Shown here one piece after another: positions 24,203-33,373 of a DNA stretch of 42,709 nucleotides. Origin of the DNA: Clostridia bacterium (GTDB taxonomy: Bacteria; Bacillota; Clostridia; Oscillospirales; CAG-382); assembly GCA_017466805.1 (NCBI GenBank), contig JAFTTN010000056.1, positions 1 through 42,709 of the forward strand, written 5' to 3'. A program made the translations under genes and the position numbers. Position 1 is the stretch's first letter. Each line of letters begins with the position of its first letter. Below the pieces are notes generated by a model that saw only the letters and a list, made by a program, of their open reading frames with translations, had not been told where the DNA came from and ran no database searches.

Positions 24203-25579
24203 ATGGCGAAGATGTGGGCGGGCAGAACTGCCGGCAACACCGACAAAATGGCTGACGATTTCAATTCCTCGATTTCGTTTGATTCGAGAATGTACCGTCA
24301 GGATATAACAGGCAGTATGGCCCACGCCGCTATGCTCGGCGCAAAAGGGATTATTACCCAAGAGGAAGCCGATATCCTTATAAAAGGGCTCGAGGAGATA
24401 CTTTGCGATATCGAATCGGGAAAGCTTGCCATTAATATGGAGGCAGAGGATATTCATATGTTCGTCGAGCAGGTGCTTACCGAGCGCTTGGGCGAAATTG
24501 GCAAAAAGCTTCACACCGCGAGAAGCCGAAACGATCAGGTTGCGCTTGATTTGCGTATGAATCTGCGCGAGGAAGCCGAAGCGATTATTTCGCTGCTTAA
24601 AGAGCTTATAAACGCGTTGCTCGTTCAGATAAAGGCGAACAAATTGACCATAATGCCGGGTTATACGCACCTTCAGCGTGCACAGCCGATAACCTTTGCG
24701 CATCATTTGCTTGCATACTGTATGATGCTTCTGCGAGATATCGACAGATTTTGCGATATGAAGAAGCGTATGAACAAATCTCCTATCGGCTGCTGTGCTC
24801 TTGCCGGCACGACTTATGATACCGACAGACTTTTTGAAGCCGAACGGCTTGGGTTCGACGGAATATGTATGAACTCTATCGACGGCGTTTCGGACAGAGA
24901 TTTCTGTGTTGAATTCGTAAGCTGCTGTGCGGTAACGATGATGCATCTTTCGAGATTTTCGGAGGAAATTATCCTTTGGTCGAGCTGGGAATTCAAATTT
25001 GTCGAATTATCCGATGCATACACGACGGGCTCGTCGATAATGCCGCAGAAGAAGAATCCCGATATGGCGGAGCTGATTCGCGGAAAGACCGGCAGAGTTT
25101 ACGGCGACCTTATGGGAATTCTTACGGTACTGAAGGGACTCCCGCTTGCATATAACAAGGATATGCAGGAGGACAAGGAGGGCATTTTCGATGCAGTCGA
25201 TACGGTAAAGACGTGTATCGGAATTATGACTCCGATGGTCGAAACGATGACCGTGTTGCCCGAAAATATGAAGAGAGCGGCGCAGGAGGGCTTTATAAAC
25301 GCCACCGACCTTGCCGATTATCTGGTTAAAAAGGGTATGCCGTTCAGGTCGGCGTACAAAATTTCGGGAAGCATTGTTGCCGAATGTATTAAGCGACGAT
25401 GTGTGCTCGAGGATTTACCGATAGCCGAATACAAGAATTACAGCGAGCTTTTCGAGGAAGACCTATACGGCGAAATTTCGCTCGAGACCTGCGTTGCAAA
25501 GCGAATCTCGCTCGGCGGAACGAGTCTTGATTCCTGCAACAAGCAAATTGAATTTGTCGAAAGCGAGCTTTGCAAATGA
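24203..25579 (+). CDS. argH: Argininosuccinate lyase
   Basis: A 458-residue fumarase-superfamily enzyme that splits argininosuccinate into arginine and fumarate. The superfamily signature GSSIMPQKKNPD starts at residue 276, and it carries the catalytic Ser loop. The N-terminal block MWAGRTAGNTDKMADDFNSS and the second conserved region TARSRNDQVA are intact. Ribosome site CGGAGAAA. Its TGA overlaps the ATG of argC (ATGA). Confidence 0.97.
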   Translation: MAKMWAGRTAGNTDKMADDFNSSISFDSRMYRQDITGSMAHAAMLGAKGIITQEEADILIKGLEEILCDIESGKLAINMEAEDIHMFVEQVLTERLGEIGKKLHTARSRNDQVALDLRMNLREEAEAIISLLKELINALLVQIKANKLTIMPGYTHLQRAQPITFAHHLLAYCMMLLRDIDRFCDMKKRMNKSPIGCCALAGTTYDTDRLFEAERLGFDGICMNSIDGVSDRDFCVEFVSCCAVTMMHLSRFSEEIILWSSWEFKFVELSDAYTTGSSIMPQKKNPDMAELIRGKTGRVYGDLMGILTVLKGLPLAYNKDMQEDKEGIFDAVDTVKTCIGIMTPMVETMTVLPENMKRAAQEGFINATDLADYLVKKGMPFRSAYKISGSIVAECIKRRCVLEDLPIAEYKNYSELFEEDLYGEISLETCVAKRISLGGTSLDSCNKQIEFVESELCK

Positions 25580-26514
25580 CAAAGGTATTTATAGACGGCG
25601 GTGCGGGAACGACAGGCTTGCGCATCGTTGAGCGCTTGAGCGCAAGAAGCGATATTTCGCTTATAACGCTTCCCGAAGAAACGCGCAAGGATATCAACGC
25701 GCGCAGAGAGGCGTTGAACAGCGCGGACGTTGCCTTTTTGTGTCTGCCCGATGCGGCGGCGATAGAGGCGGTATCGTTGGTTGAGGACGATACGGTTATT
25801 ATCGATACCTCTACGGCGCACCGTGTGAATCCCAAATGGGCATACGGCTTTCCCGAGCTGAAGAACAGAAAAAATTACGACATTATAAAAAATTCGAGGC
25901 GCATTGCGAATCCCGGATGTCACGCAAGCGGGTTCGTTGCGTTGATAGAGCCGCTTGTCGCGGCAGGCATAATCCCCAAAAGCGCGCATCTTTCCTGTAC
26001 CTCGCTTACCGGATATTCGGGCGGTGGCAAAAAGATGATCGCCGAATACGAATCGGAGGAAAGAGCTGTATTGCTCGGCGCGCCGCGTATGTACGGCATT
26101 TCGCAATCTCACAAGCATCTTCCCGAAATGGCCGCGGTGTGCGGGCTTGAAAATGCGCCTGCGTTTTGCCCGATCGTTGCGCCCTTTTATTCGGGAATGG
26201 AGGTCAGCGTGCCGCTGTTCGCCGATGACATAAAGGGAAATATCGACGATATACGTGCGATATATGCCGAATATTACAAAAAAGGAATCGTTTTCTATGC
26301 CGAAAACGCAGACGAGAGCGGTTTTCTTTCTGCCTGCGCATTTTCGGGCAGGGATGATATGCAGATAACGGTTTGCGGAAACAGCGAAAGGATTATGCTT
26401 GTTTCGCGGTTTGACAATCTCGGCAAGGGCGCTTCGGGTGCGGCGATACAGAATATGAACATAGTTATCGGCGCGGACGAGGCAGAGGGCCTGGATATTT
26501 ACGGAGATAATTAA
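25576..26514 (+). CDS. argC: N-acetyl-gamma-glutamyl-phosphate reductase, short (type 2) form
   Basis: A 312-residue NADPH-dependent enzyme that reduces N-acetylglutamyl phosphate to the semialdehyde. The N-terminal nucleotide loop is FIDGGAGTTGL. The active cysteine C115 is in ANPGCHASGF, and the His region reads SHKHLPEM. The 312-residue length and GAGTTG loop place it in the shorter class, not the 345-residue class common in Bacillus. ATG 25576 is chosen because it overlaps the argH stop. Its TAA overlaps the argJ ATG by one base. Confidence 0.95.
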   Translation: MTKVFIDGGAGTTGLRIVERLSARSDISLITLPEETRKDINARREALNSADVAFLCLPDAAAIEAVSLVEDDTVIIDTSTAHRVNPKWAYGFPELKNRKNYDIIKNSRRIANPGCHASGFVALIEPLVAAGIIPKSAHLSCTSLTGYSGGGKKMIAEYESEERAVLLGAPRMYGISQSHKHLPEMAAVCGLENAPAFCPIVAPFYSGMEVSVPLFADDIKGNIDDIRAIYAEYYKKGIVFYAENADESGFLSACAFSGRDDMQITVCGNSERIMLVSRFDNLGKGASGAAIQNMNIVIGADEAEGLDIYGDN

Positions 26515-27728
26515 TGAGGATTACAGAGGGCGGCGTTTGCGCCGCACAGGGCTTTACCGCAAACGGTATTCACTGCGGTATACGCAAAAACAGAACCAAG
26601 CGCGACCTTGCGCTTATCGTCAGCGAAAAAAGAGCCGCGGCGGCGGCGGTATATACCACAAATCTTGTTAAGGGCGCGCCGCTTACCGTTACCAAAAGAA
26701 ACATATCCGATGGTTATGCAAGCGCGGTCATTTGTAACAGCGGGAACGCAAACACCTGCAACGCAGACGGCGAGCAGATTGCAAACGAAACCTGCGCGCT
26801 TGCCGCAAAGGCGCTCGGGATAGACAGAAGCGACGTTGTGGTTGCTTCGACGGGTGTTATCGGTCAGCCGCTTGACATTACTCCTATCGCAAACGGTATA
26901 AACGAGCTTGTAAGCGGGCTTTCCCACGAGGGAAGCGACCTTGCGGCAGAGGGTATTATGACGACCGATACCGTTAAAAAATCGGTTGCGGTCGAATTCG
27001 AGGTCGGCGGAAGGACCTGCCGTATAGGCGGCATTGCCAAGGGCAGCGGAATGATACATCCGAATATGGCAACGATGCTGGTGTTCATAACCACCGACTG
27101 TGCTATTTCGCCCGAGATGCTTGGAAAAGCGCTTTCCACGGATATTGCCGACACCTTTAATATGGTAAGCGTCGACGGCGATACCTCTACGAACGATATG
27201 GTCACCGTGCTTGCAAACGGCATGGCGGGCAACGAGGAAATCACCGAGGAAAACGGCGATTTTGCGATATTTATGAAGGCATTGAACACCGTTACCGTTC
27301 ATCTTTGCAGAATGATCGCGGGGGACGGCGAGGGTGCCACAAAGCTGCTTGAATGCAACGTTTGCGGTGCGAAGGACGAAAAAAACGCAAAAACCGTTGC
27401 GAAAAGCGTTATCTGCTCGAGTCTTTTGAAGGCGGCGATGTTCGGTGCGGACGCAAACTGGGGCAGGGTGCTTTGCGCTATCGGTTACAGCAAGGCGGAG
27501 GTCGACGTTACGAAGGTCGGCGTTTCGTTTACGAGCACGAAGGGCAGTATAGAGGTTTGCAAGAACGGCGCGGGTGTGGATTTTTCCGAAGAGATCGCGA
27601 AGGAAATTTTGCTTGAGCGCGAAATAGACATCAATATCACGCTCGGCGACGGAAGCGCAAGTGCGACCGCGTGGGGCTGTGACCTTACATACGATTACGT
27701 AAAGATCAACGGAGATTACCGTACCTGA
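26514..27728 (+). CDS. argJ: Glutamate N-acetyltransferase/ornithine acetyltransferase ArgJ
   Basis: A 404-residue Ntn-type enzyme. It moves the acetyl group from N-acetylornithine to glutamate, giving the energy-saving cyclic route; bifunctional forms also use acetyl-CoA. The self-cleavage site is in KGSGMIHPNMATML, and T187 becomes the N-terminal nucleophile of the beta chain. The start overlaps argC by one base. No separate argA or argE is present in the operon, which fits a cyclic pathway. Whether it also uses acetyl-CoA cannot be told. Confidence 0.96.
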   Translation: MRITEGGVCAAQGFTANGIHCGIRKNRTKRDLALIVSEKRAAAAAVYTTNLVKGAPLTVTKRNISDGYASAVICNSGNANTCNADGEQIANETCALAAKALGIDRSDVVVASTGVIGQPLDITPIANGINELVSGLSHEGSDLAAEGIMTTDTVKKSVAVEFEVGGRTCRIGGIAKGSGMIHPNMATMLVFITTDCAISPEMLGKALSTDIADTFNMVSVDGDTSTNDMVTVLANGMAGNEEITEENGDFAIFMKALNTVTVHLCRMIAGDGEGATKLLECNVCGAKDEKNAKTVAKSVICSSLLKAAMFGADANWGRVLCAIGYSKAEVDVTKVGVSFTSTKGSIEVCKNGAGVDFSEEIAKEILLEREIDINITLGDGSASATAWGCDLTYDYVKINGDYRT

Positions 27729-27749
27729 TCTTTTAAAAGCGGAGAAAAA

Positions 27750-28613
27750 ATGGAAGCAAATATGATTTCCAATGCGGAGCGCGCGCAGGTGCTTACCGAG
27801 GCGCTCCCCTATATAAAGCGTTACACCGGCAAGGTGGTTGTTGTGAAATACGGCGGCAACGCGATGGTAAACGAAGAGCTGAAGCGTCAGGTTATGGAGG
27901 ATATAGTTCTTTTATGGCTTATCGGCGTTAAGGTGGTGCTTGTGCACGGCGGCGGACCTGAAATAAGCGAGTTAATGAACAGGCTCGGCAAAAAAGCCGA
28001 GTTTGTGGACGGGCTGCGCGTGACCGACAGGGAGACCGTTGATATTGTTCAGATGGTGCTTGCGGGCAAGGTGAACAAATCGCTTGTTACGCTTCTCGAA
28101 ACGATGGGCGGCAAGGCTATGGGTATTTCGGGTATGGACGGCAGGCTTATTGAAGCCACGATGAAGGACGAGAGGCTCGGATTTGTGGGCGAGATAACCA
28201 ACGTTAATATTGCGCCCGTGGCGGACCTGCTCGAAAAGGGATACATCCCCGTTGTTTCCACTGTCGGTTGTGATGCCGAGGGCAATATTTACAACATAAA
28301 CGGCGATACTGCGGCGGCGTACCTCGCGGGTGCTATCGGTGCGGAGCGCTTGATTATGATGACAGACATTACGGGAATCCTACGCGACAGAAACGACCCT
28401 TCATCGCTTATTCCCTCGGTTACCGTTGCTCATGCGGCGAAGCTCAAGGAGGAGGGGATTGTTTCCGGCGGAATGATACCCAAGGTCGATTGCTGCATCG
28501 AGGCGATAAGCAAGGGTGTTCAGAACGTTGTTATAATGGACGGCAGAGTACCACATTCTATTCTTATGGAGCTCCTTACCGACGAGGGTGCGGGTACTAT
28601 GGTTACCCGTTAG
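27750..28613 (+). CDS. argB: Acetylglutamate kinase
   Basis: A 287-residue amino-acid kinase that phosphorylates N-acetylglutamate, usually the arginine-feedback step of the cyclic pathway. The nucleotide loop is VVKYGGNAMV (31-40), the acetylglutamate site is VLVHGGGPEI, and NINGDTAAAYLAGAIGAERLI and GGMIPKVDCCIEAI lie C-terminal. An N-terminal helix of about 20 residues before the first strand is of the kind found in arginine-inhibited hexameric forms, so feedback control is likely (inference). Ribosome site GCGGAGAAA. Confidence 0.96.
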   Translation: MEANMISNAERAQVLTEALPYIKRYTGKVVVVKYGGNAMVNEELKRQVMEDIVLLWLIGVKVVLVHGGGPEISELMNRLGKKAEFVDGLRVTDRETVDIVQMVLAGKVNKSLVTLLETMGGKAMGISGMDGRLIEATMKDERLGFVGEITNVNIAPVADLLEKGYIPVVSTVGCDAEGNIYNINGDTAAAYLAGAIGAERLIMMTDITGILRDRNDPSSLIPSVTVAHAAKLKEEGIVSGGMIPKVDCCIEAISKGVQNVVIMDGRVPHSILMELLTDEGAGTMVTR

Positions 28614-28629
28614 AGTTTGTTTGTGGGAC

Positions 28630-28676
28630 GAAGCATCGAAAGGCTGCAAAAAGACGGTTTTAGGCGTTTCGACTTC
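28630..28676 (+). other. Hairpin in the argB-argD gap
   Basis: Paired segments GAAG/CTTC and TCGAAA/TTTCGA form an interrupted stem in the 96-base gap, the longest gap but one in the operon. No T-tract follows. It could be an RNA processing or stability site. Confidence 0.35.
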
Positions 28677-28709
28677 AATCGGCTCACTCTATAGCTTGCG
28701 GAGAAAAAT

Positions 28710-29873
28710 ATGACTTTAAAGGAAAAAGACAAAAAGTATATAGCCAACACATATGCGCGATTTGACGTGGAAATAGCGTACGGCAGAGGCTCGGAGCTGT
28801 TCGGTATCGACGGAAAGCGCTATATCGATATGGGCTCGGGCATAGGTGTGACCAGCTTCGGCATTGCCGACAGCGAATGGACAGATGCCGTTACGGCACA
28901 GCTTTTGAAGGTACAGCACACCTCGAATCTTTATTACACACAGCCGTGTGTCGAGCTCGCCGAGCTTTTATGTGAAAAGAGCGGAATGAAAAAGGTCTTT
29001 TTTGCAAATTCCGGCGCGGAAGCCAACGAATGTGCGATAAAGGCGGCGCGCAAATATGCGTGCGGAAAAAAGGGAAAGGACGTTTACAAAATCATTACGC
29101 TTGTAAACAGCTTTCACGGCAGAACTGTCACAACGCTTGCGGCAACAGGACAGGAAGTGTTTCACAAGGATTTTCAGCCGCTTACGGATGGCTTTCTTTA
29201 CGCGCCTGCGAACGACATCGGCGCGATTAAAAGGCTTGTGAGCGAAAACGGTGTTGCCGCAATAATGTTTGAATGTATTCAGGGAGAGGGCGGAGTCAAC
29301 CCGCTCGACACCGAATATTTAAAGGCGGTTTCTCTGCTTGCGCGCGAGAACGATATTTTGCTTATTGCCGACGAGGTACAGACCGGCAACGGCAGGACCG
29401 GCGAAATGTATGCATATATGCATTACGGCATTACCCCCGACATAGTTACAACGGCGAAGGGGTTGGGCGGCGGACTTCCGATCGGCGTGTGTATGTTCAG
29501 CGAAAGAACCGAAAACGTTCTTTCCTACGGAGAGCACGGCTCTACCTACGGCGGCAACCCGGTGGCGTGTGCGGGTGCGATAAGCGTTATTTCACGGCTT
29601 GACAGGGAGTGTCTCGACGGTGTGAAGCGAAAGAGCGAGCTTGTTTTCAAAACGCTTTCGGGTGCGAAGGGTATTGAATCGATATGCGGTATGGGTCTTA
29701 TGATAGGCATCAAGACCGAAAAGAGCGCGAAAGAGGTCGTTGCGAAATGTATGGAACGCGGTGTGCTCTGCCTTACCGCAAAGGACAAGGTCAGGCTGCT
29801 TCCCGCGCTTAATATAAGCGACGGACTGCTTGCCGAAGCGTTAGAGGTTATTAAATCGGCGTGTGCCGAATAA
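28710..29873 (+). CDS. argD: Acetylornithine aminotransferase
   Basis: A 387-residue class III PLP aminotransferase that converts N-acetylglutamate semialdehyde to N-acetylornithine with glutamate as donor. The PLP lysine is K250 in TTAKGLGGGLPIG. The cofactor site FANSGAEANECAIKAAR and the motif ADEVQTGNGRTGEMYAY are typical of ArgD. A related succinylornithine or ornithine aminotransferase would also fit the fold, but the operon decides. Ribosome site GCGGAGAAA. Confidence 0.96.
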   Translation: MTLKEKDKKYIANTYARFDVEIAYGRGSELFGIDGKRYIDMGSGIGVTSFGIADSEWTDAVTAQLLKVQHTSNLYYTQPCVELAELLCEKSGMKKVFFANSGAEANECAIKAARKYACGKKGKDVYKIITLVNSFHGRTVTTLAATGQEVFHKDFQPLTDGFLYAPANDIGAIKRLVSENGVAAIMFECIQGEGGVNPLDTEYLKAVSLLARENDILLIADEVQTGNGRTGEMYAYMHYGITPDIVTTAKGLGGGLPIGVCMFSERTENVLSYGEHGSTYGGNPVACAGAISVISRLDRECLDGVKRKSELVFKTLSGAKGIESICGMGLMIGIKTEKSAKEVVAKCMERGVLCLTAKDKVRLLPALNISDGLLAEALEVIKSACAE

Positions 29874-29920
29874 ATGATAATAAATAATATATTTAAAAAG
29901 CTTTGAAAGGAAAAACCAAA

Positions 29921-30688
29921 ATGAAAAAGATTTTAGCACTTTTACTCTCTGTTATCTTTGTTGCGGTTTGCTTCACCGGCTGCGGCGCAAAGGGCAAGAC
30001 TCTTGCGGAAGTTAAGGAAGCAGGCGAGCTTGTTATCGCAACCAGCCCCGACTTTCCTCCCTTTGAAAACCTTGAAGGCAGCGAAATCGTAGGTATCGAG
30101 GTTGAAATTATGGAAATCATCTGCAAAAAGCTCGGCGTTGAGCCCAAGTTTGAGCAGATCAACTTCGACGCAGTACTTACCGGCGTTCAGACCGGCAAAT
30201 ACGATTGCGGTATGTCCGGTATTTCGGTTACCGAAAAGCGTAAGGAAAACACCCTCTTCACCAAGGAATACTGCTTGGCAGCACAGTGCATCGTAGTTAA
30301 GGCAGACAGCACTATCGCATCCAAGGCAGACCTCGAAGGCAAGACTATCGCAGTGCAGACCGGTACCACCGCGGCTGAATTCTGCAGCGGCGAGGGCTAC
30401 ACCTTGAGCCAGTACGAAGCAAACCAGGACGCAAAGCTTGCTCTTACTCAGGGCAAGGTTCAGGCTTGGGTAGTTGACGACCTTACCGCAGCTGAAATGT
30501 GCAAGGGCGATGACAGCGTTAAGATTCTTGACGAATCGATGACCACCGAGCCTTACGCATTCGCGTTCGCATTCGGCTCCGAGGATTTGGTTGAAGAAAT
30601 CAACAAGATTATCGACGAGCTTATCGCAGACGGCACTATCAAGTCTATCTTTGATAAATACGAAGCACCTTACACCAAACCCGAATGA
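29921..30688 (+). CDS. Amino-acid ABC transporter substrate-binding lipoprotein
   Basis: A 255-residue family 3 solute-binding protein. ATG 29921 is chosen because GAAAGGAAA precedes it. The signal peptide ends in lipobox FTGC with lipidated C21. The conserved family start is ELVIATSPDFPPFE, followed by VGIEVEIMEIICKKLG and FDAVLTGVQTGKYDC. The ligand-carboxylate Arg region is RKENTLFTKEY. Its place in the arginine operon suggests a basic amino acid or a precursor such as ornithine or citrulline, but cystine or polar amino acids cannot be excluded. A hairpin after the stop probably sets higher expression than the permease and ATPase. Confidence 0.92.
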   Translation: MKKILALLLSVIFVAVCFTGCGAKGKTLAEVKEAGELVIATSPDFPPFENLEGSEIVGIEVEIMEIICKKLGVEPKFEQINFDAVLTGVQTGKYDCGMSGISVTEKRKENTLFTKEYCLAAQCIVVKADSTIASKADLEGKTIAVQTGTTAAEFCSGEGYTLSQYEANQDAKLALTQGKVQAWVVDDLTAAEMCKGDDSVKILDESMTTEPYAFAFAFGSEDLVEEINKIIDELIADGTIKSIFDKYEAPYTKPE

Positions 30689-30698
30689 TTAAATAACG

Positions 30699-30736
30699 TT
30701 TTAGGGGTTGCTTATTGCAACCTCTAAAATTGTTTA
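30699..30736 (+). terminator. Partial terminator between binding protein and permease
   Basis: The arms TTTTAGGGGTTGC (30699-30711) and GCAACCTCTAAAA (30717-30729) pair over 13 positions with one G-T wobble, followed by TTGTTTA. Placed inside the operon, it is expected to lower downstream transcription or protect the binding-protein mRNA. Confidence 0.6.
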
Positions 30737-30739
30737 TCG

Positions 30740-30770
30740 GCGCCCGAAGGGATTATATATTTCGGGTGCG
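30740..30770 (+). other. Second intra-operon hairpin before the permease gene
   Basis: CGCCCGAA and TTCGGGTG flank an AT-rich loop, with one G-T wobble. It lies about 20 bases before the permease start and its ribosome site GAAAGGAA. Confidence 0.4.
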
Positions 30771-30788
30771 GAATTGAAAGGAATTTGA

Positions 30789-31478
30789 ATGAACGCTTGG
30801 CTTGACAAACTTTACAAAACCTTTATAGTTGACGACAACTATATGCTGCTTGTTAAGGGTTTTGGAAACACTATTTTAATAACACTTTGCGCTCTTCTTA
30901 TCGGTGTCGTTATCGGTTCGGTTATTGCGATTGCAAAGTATTATGCCGAAGACAACAAAAAGCTTAAGATAGTAAACGTTATCTGCGACTTATATACCAC
31001 GGCGATACGCGGAATTCCGGTTACCGTTCTTTTGATGATTTTTTACTTTGTTATTATCGTTTCGGACACGACGGGCATTACCACCGCGATTATTGCGTTC
31101 GGTATAAACTCGGGTGCTTATATGGCAGAGCTTATAAGAAGCGGTATAAACGCGGTTGACAAGGGACAGATGGAGGCTGCAAGAAGCCTTGGTATGTCGA
31201 AGGGGCAGGCGATGAGGAAGGTAATCTTCCCGCAGGCTATAAAGAACATTCTTCCCGCTATCGGCAACGAATGTATCGCGCTTTTGAAGGAAACCTCGGT
31301 TGCCGGCTACGTTACCGTTGTAGACCTTACCCGTGCGGCGAACCTGATTCGTACCAACACGAACGACGCGGTAAATCCGCTCGTGCTTCTTGCGCTGGTA
31401 TATCTTGTGGTTGTTGTATTTATGACAAAGCTTTTGGGCGTATTCGAAAGGAGGCTTCGCAAGAGCGATGGAAAATAA
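30789..31478 (+). CDS. Amino-acid ABC transporter permease
   Basis: A 229-residue HisM/GlnP-type inner-membrane permease, probably working as a homodimer. Hydrophobic helices include [24 protein letters not shown] and [13 protein letters not shown]. The EAA coupling loop is [23 protein letters not shown], followed by [19 protein letters not shown], typical of polar amino-acid transporters. Its end overlaps the ATPase gene by 11 bases. Confidence 0.93.
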   Translation: MNAWLDKLYKTFIVDDNYMLLVKGFGNTILITLCALLIGVVIGSVIAIAKYYAEDNKKLKIVNVICDLYTTAIRGIPVTVLLMIFYFVIIVSDTTGITTAIIAFGINSGAYMAELIRSGINAVDKGQMEAARSLGMSKGQAMRKVIFPQAIKNILPAIGNECIALLKETSVAGYVTVVDLTRAANLIRTNTNDAVNPLVLLALVYLVVVVFMTKLLGVFERRLRKSDGK

Positions 31479-32205
31479 CGTTATTATAAGCGTTAAAGGT
31501 CTTGAAAAGAGCTTCGAGGACACCGCGGTTTTAAAGGGTGTAAGCATCGATATTCACAAGGGCGACGTCGTTTGCGTTATCGGCGCTTCGGGCTCGGGCA
31601 AATCGACCTTTTTGCGTTGCCTTAACCTTTTGGAAAAGCCCACGGGCGGCCAGATATTTTTCGACGGCGACGACCTTACCGACAAAAAGGTAAACCTTGA
31701 TTTACACAGACAAAAAATGGGAATGGTGTTCCAGCAGTTCAACCTTTTCCCGCATATGACGATACTTGAAAACCTTACCTGCGCTCCGATTATGCTTAAA
31801 AAGATTTCGAAGGAGCAGGCGGACGCGAAGGCAATGGAGCTTTTGGCGCGCGTTGGTCTTGCCGACAGAGCCGATTCCTATCCCAATCAGCTTTCGGGCG
31901 GACAGAAGCAGCGCGTTGCGATCGTTCGTGCGCTTTGTATGGAGCCCGACGTTATGCTGTTCGACGAGCCGACAAGTGCGCTCGATCCCGAAATGGTGGG
32001 TGAGGTGCTTGACGTTATGCGCGAGCTTGCGAAGGAGGGTATGACGATGATAGTCGTTACTCACGAAATGGGCTTTGCGCGCGAGGTATCGAACCGAGTT
32101 ATCTTCCTCGATGACGGCGTTATTGCCGAGGAGGGCAGCCCCGCAGAGCTGTTCGGCGCACCCAAGTGTGAACGCTTGAGGTCGTTTTTGGCAAAGGTTT
32201 TATAA
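31468..32205 (+). CDS. Amino-acid ABC transporter ATP-binding protein
   Basis: A 245-residue GlnQ/HisP-type ATPase. Walker A is GASGSGKST (39-47), the Q-loop region is [14 protein letters not shown], the signature is [15 protein letters not shown], Walker B is [13 protein letters not shown], and the switch His is VVTHEMGFA. It lies 14 bases before argF, so transport and synthesis are co-transcribed. Confidence 0.95.
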   Translation: MENNVIISVKGLEKSFEDTAVLKGVSIDIHKGDVVCVIGASGSGKSTFLRCLNLLEKPTGGQIFFDGDDLTDKKVNLDLHRQKMGMVFQQFNLFPHMTILENLTCAPIMLKKISKEQADAKAMELLARVGLADRADSYPNQLSGGQKQRVAIVRALCMEPDVMLFDEPTSALDPEMVGEVLDVMRELAKEGMTMIVVTHEMGFAREVSNRVIFLDDGVIAEEGSPAELFGAPKCERLRSFLAKVL

Positions 32206-32219
32206 AAAGGAGAAAGAAA

Positions 32220-33203
32220 ATGTCTTTAAAAGGAAGAAGCTTTCTTAAATTACTCGATTTTACCCCTGCGGAGATACAGTCGCTTATCGACCTTGCTATT
32301 GATTTAAAGGCGAAGAAAAAGTCGGGAATTCCCCACAAGCTCTGCGAGGGAAAAAATATTGCTTTGCTTTTCGAAAAGGATAGCACCCGCACCCGTTGTG
32401 CTTTTGAGGTGGCGGGCGCGGATTTGGGTATGCACCCGGTTTATTTGGGCCCCACGGGTTCACAGATGGGCAAAAAGGAAAGCATTGCCGATACGGCGCG
32501 CGTGCTTGGCAGAATGTTCGACGGTATCGAATACCGCGGTTACGGTCAGGAAATTGTCGAGGAGCTTGCAAAATACGCGGGCGTTCCGGTTTGGAACGGA
32601 TTGACAAACGAATTCCACCCGACACAGATTCTTGCCGATTTTATGACGATTATCGAGCACTTCGGCAGTCTTAACGGCAAAAAGCTGGTTTATATGGGCG
32701 ATGCGAGATACAATATGGGCAACTCGCTTATGGTCGGCTGTGCGAAGATGGGTATGCATTTCGTTGCCTGCACTAATAAAAAGTATTTCCCCGATAAAGC
32801 TCTTATCGACGAGTGCCTTGCCGTTGCAAAGGAAACGGGCGCGGTGCTTGAATTTATCGAGGATCCGATTGCCGCAACCAAGAACGCAGACGTTATTTAT
32901 ACAGACGTTTGGGTTTCGATGGGCGAGCCTGCAGAGGTTTGGGAGGAACGCATTCGCGAGCTTACCCCCTACCGCGTGACGACGGAAATTATGGACAACG
33001 CAGGTGCACAGTGCAGATTTATGCATTGCCTGCCCGCATTCCACGATCTCGGCACGGTTGTCGGCAGGGAAATATACGAAAAGTTCGGCATCGATTGTAT
33101 GGAGGTTACGCACGAGGTTATCGAAAGCGAAAGAAGCATTGTTTTCGACGAGGCGGAAAACCGTATGCACACCATAAAAGCCGTTATGGCGGCAACGCTT
33201 TAA
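32220..33203 (+). CDS. argF: Ornithine carbamoyltransferase
   Basis: A 327-residue enzyme that makes citrulline from ornithine and carbamoyl phosphate. The carbamoyl-phosphate loop is STRTR (55-59), and the ornithine-binding motif HCLPAFHD starts near residue 269. [20 protein letters not shown] is present. The length is typical. The catabolic enzyme ArcB is similar, but with argGHCJBD upstream and no arcA or arcC nearby an anabolic role is much more likely. It is the last gene of the operon, 20 bases before the terminator. Confidence 0.96.
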   Translation: MSLKGRSFLKLLDFTPAEIQSLIDLAIDLKAKKKSGIPHKLCEGKNIALLFEKDSTRTRCAFEVAGADLGMHPVYLGPTGSQMGKKESIADTARVLGRMFDGIEYRGYGQEIVEELAKYAGVPVWNGLTNEFHPTQILADFMTIIEHFGSLNGKKLVYMGDARYNMGNSLMVGCAKMGMHFVACTNKKYFPDKALIDECLAVAKETGAVLEFIEDPIAATKNADVIYTDVWVSMGEPAEVWEERIRELTPYRVTTEIMDNAGAQCRFMHCLPAFHDLGTVVGREIYEKFGIDCMEVTHEVIESERSIVFDEAENRMHTIKAVMAATL

Positions 33204-33223
33204 TAAAATATGCTGAAAAATTG

Positions 33224-33262
33224 GCGGATAACCGTATTTTTGTCGGTTATCCGCTCTTTTGT
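33224..33262 (+). terminator. Rho-independent terminator of the arginine operon
   Basis: The arms GCGGATAACCG (33224-33234) and CGGTTATCCGC (33244-33254) form a perfect 11-bp stem, followed by TCTTTTGT. Confidence 0.9.
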
Positions 33263-33276
33263 TTACAAAAAATTCA

Positions 33277-33305
33277 TTGACTTTTAAAAAACTCGGGTAT
33301 ATACT
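33277..33305 (+). promoter_or_regulatory. Sigma-A-type promoter for the large secreted protein
   Basis: TTGACT (33277-33282) and TATACT (33300-33305) are 17 bases apart. The start is expected near 33312, a leader of about 60 bases. Confidence 0.75.
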
Positions 33306-33373
33306 GAAAGGTACAATAGGTTAAATATGCGCATCGAACACATATGTGTTTGGTGCTTTAAGGGGAGATTTTT

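Noticed and set aside
32220..33203. A catabolic arginine deiminase pathway (ArcB)
   Set aside because: No arcA or arcC is present, and the gene ends an anabolic arg operon.
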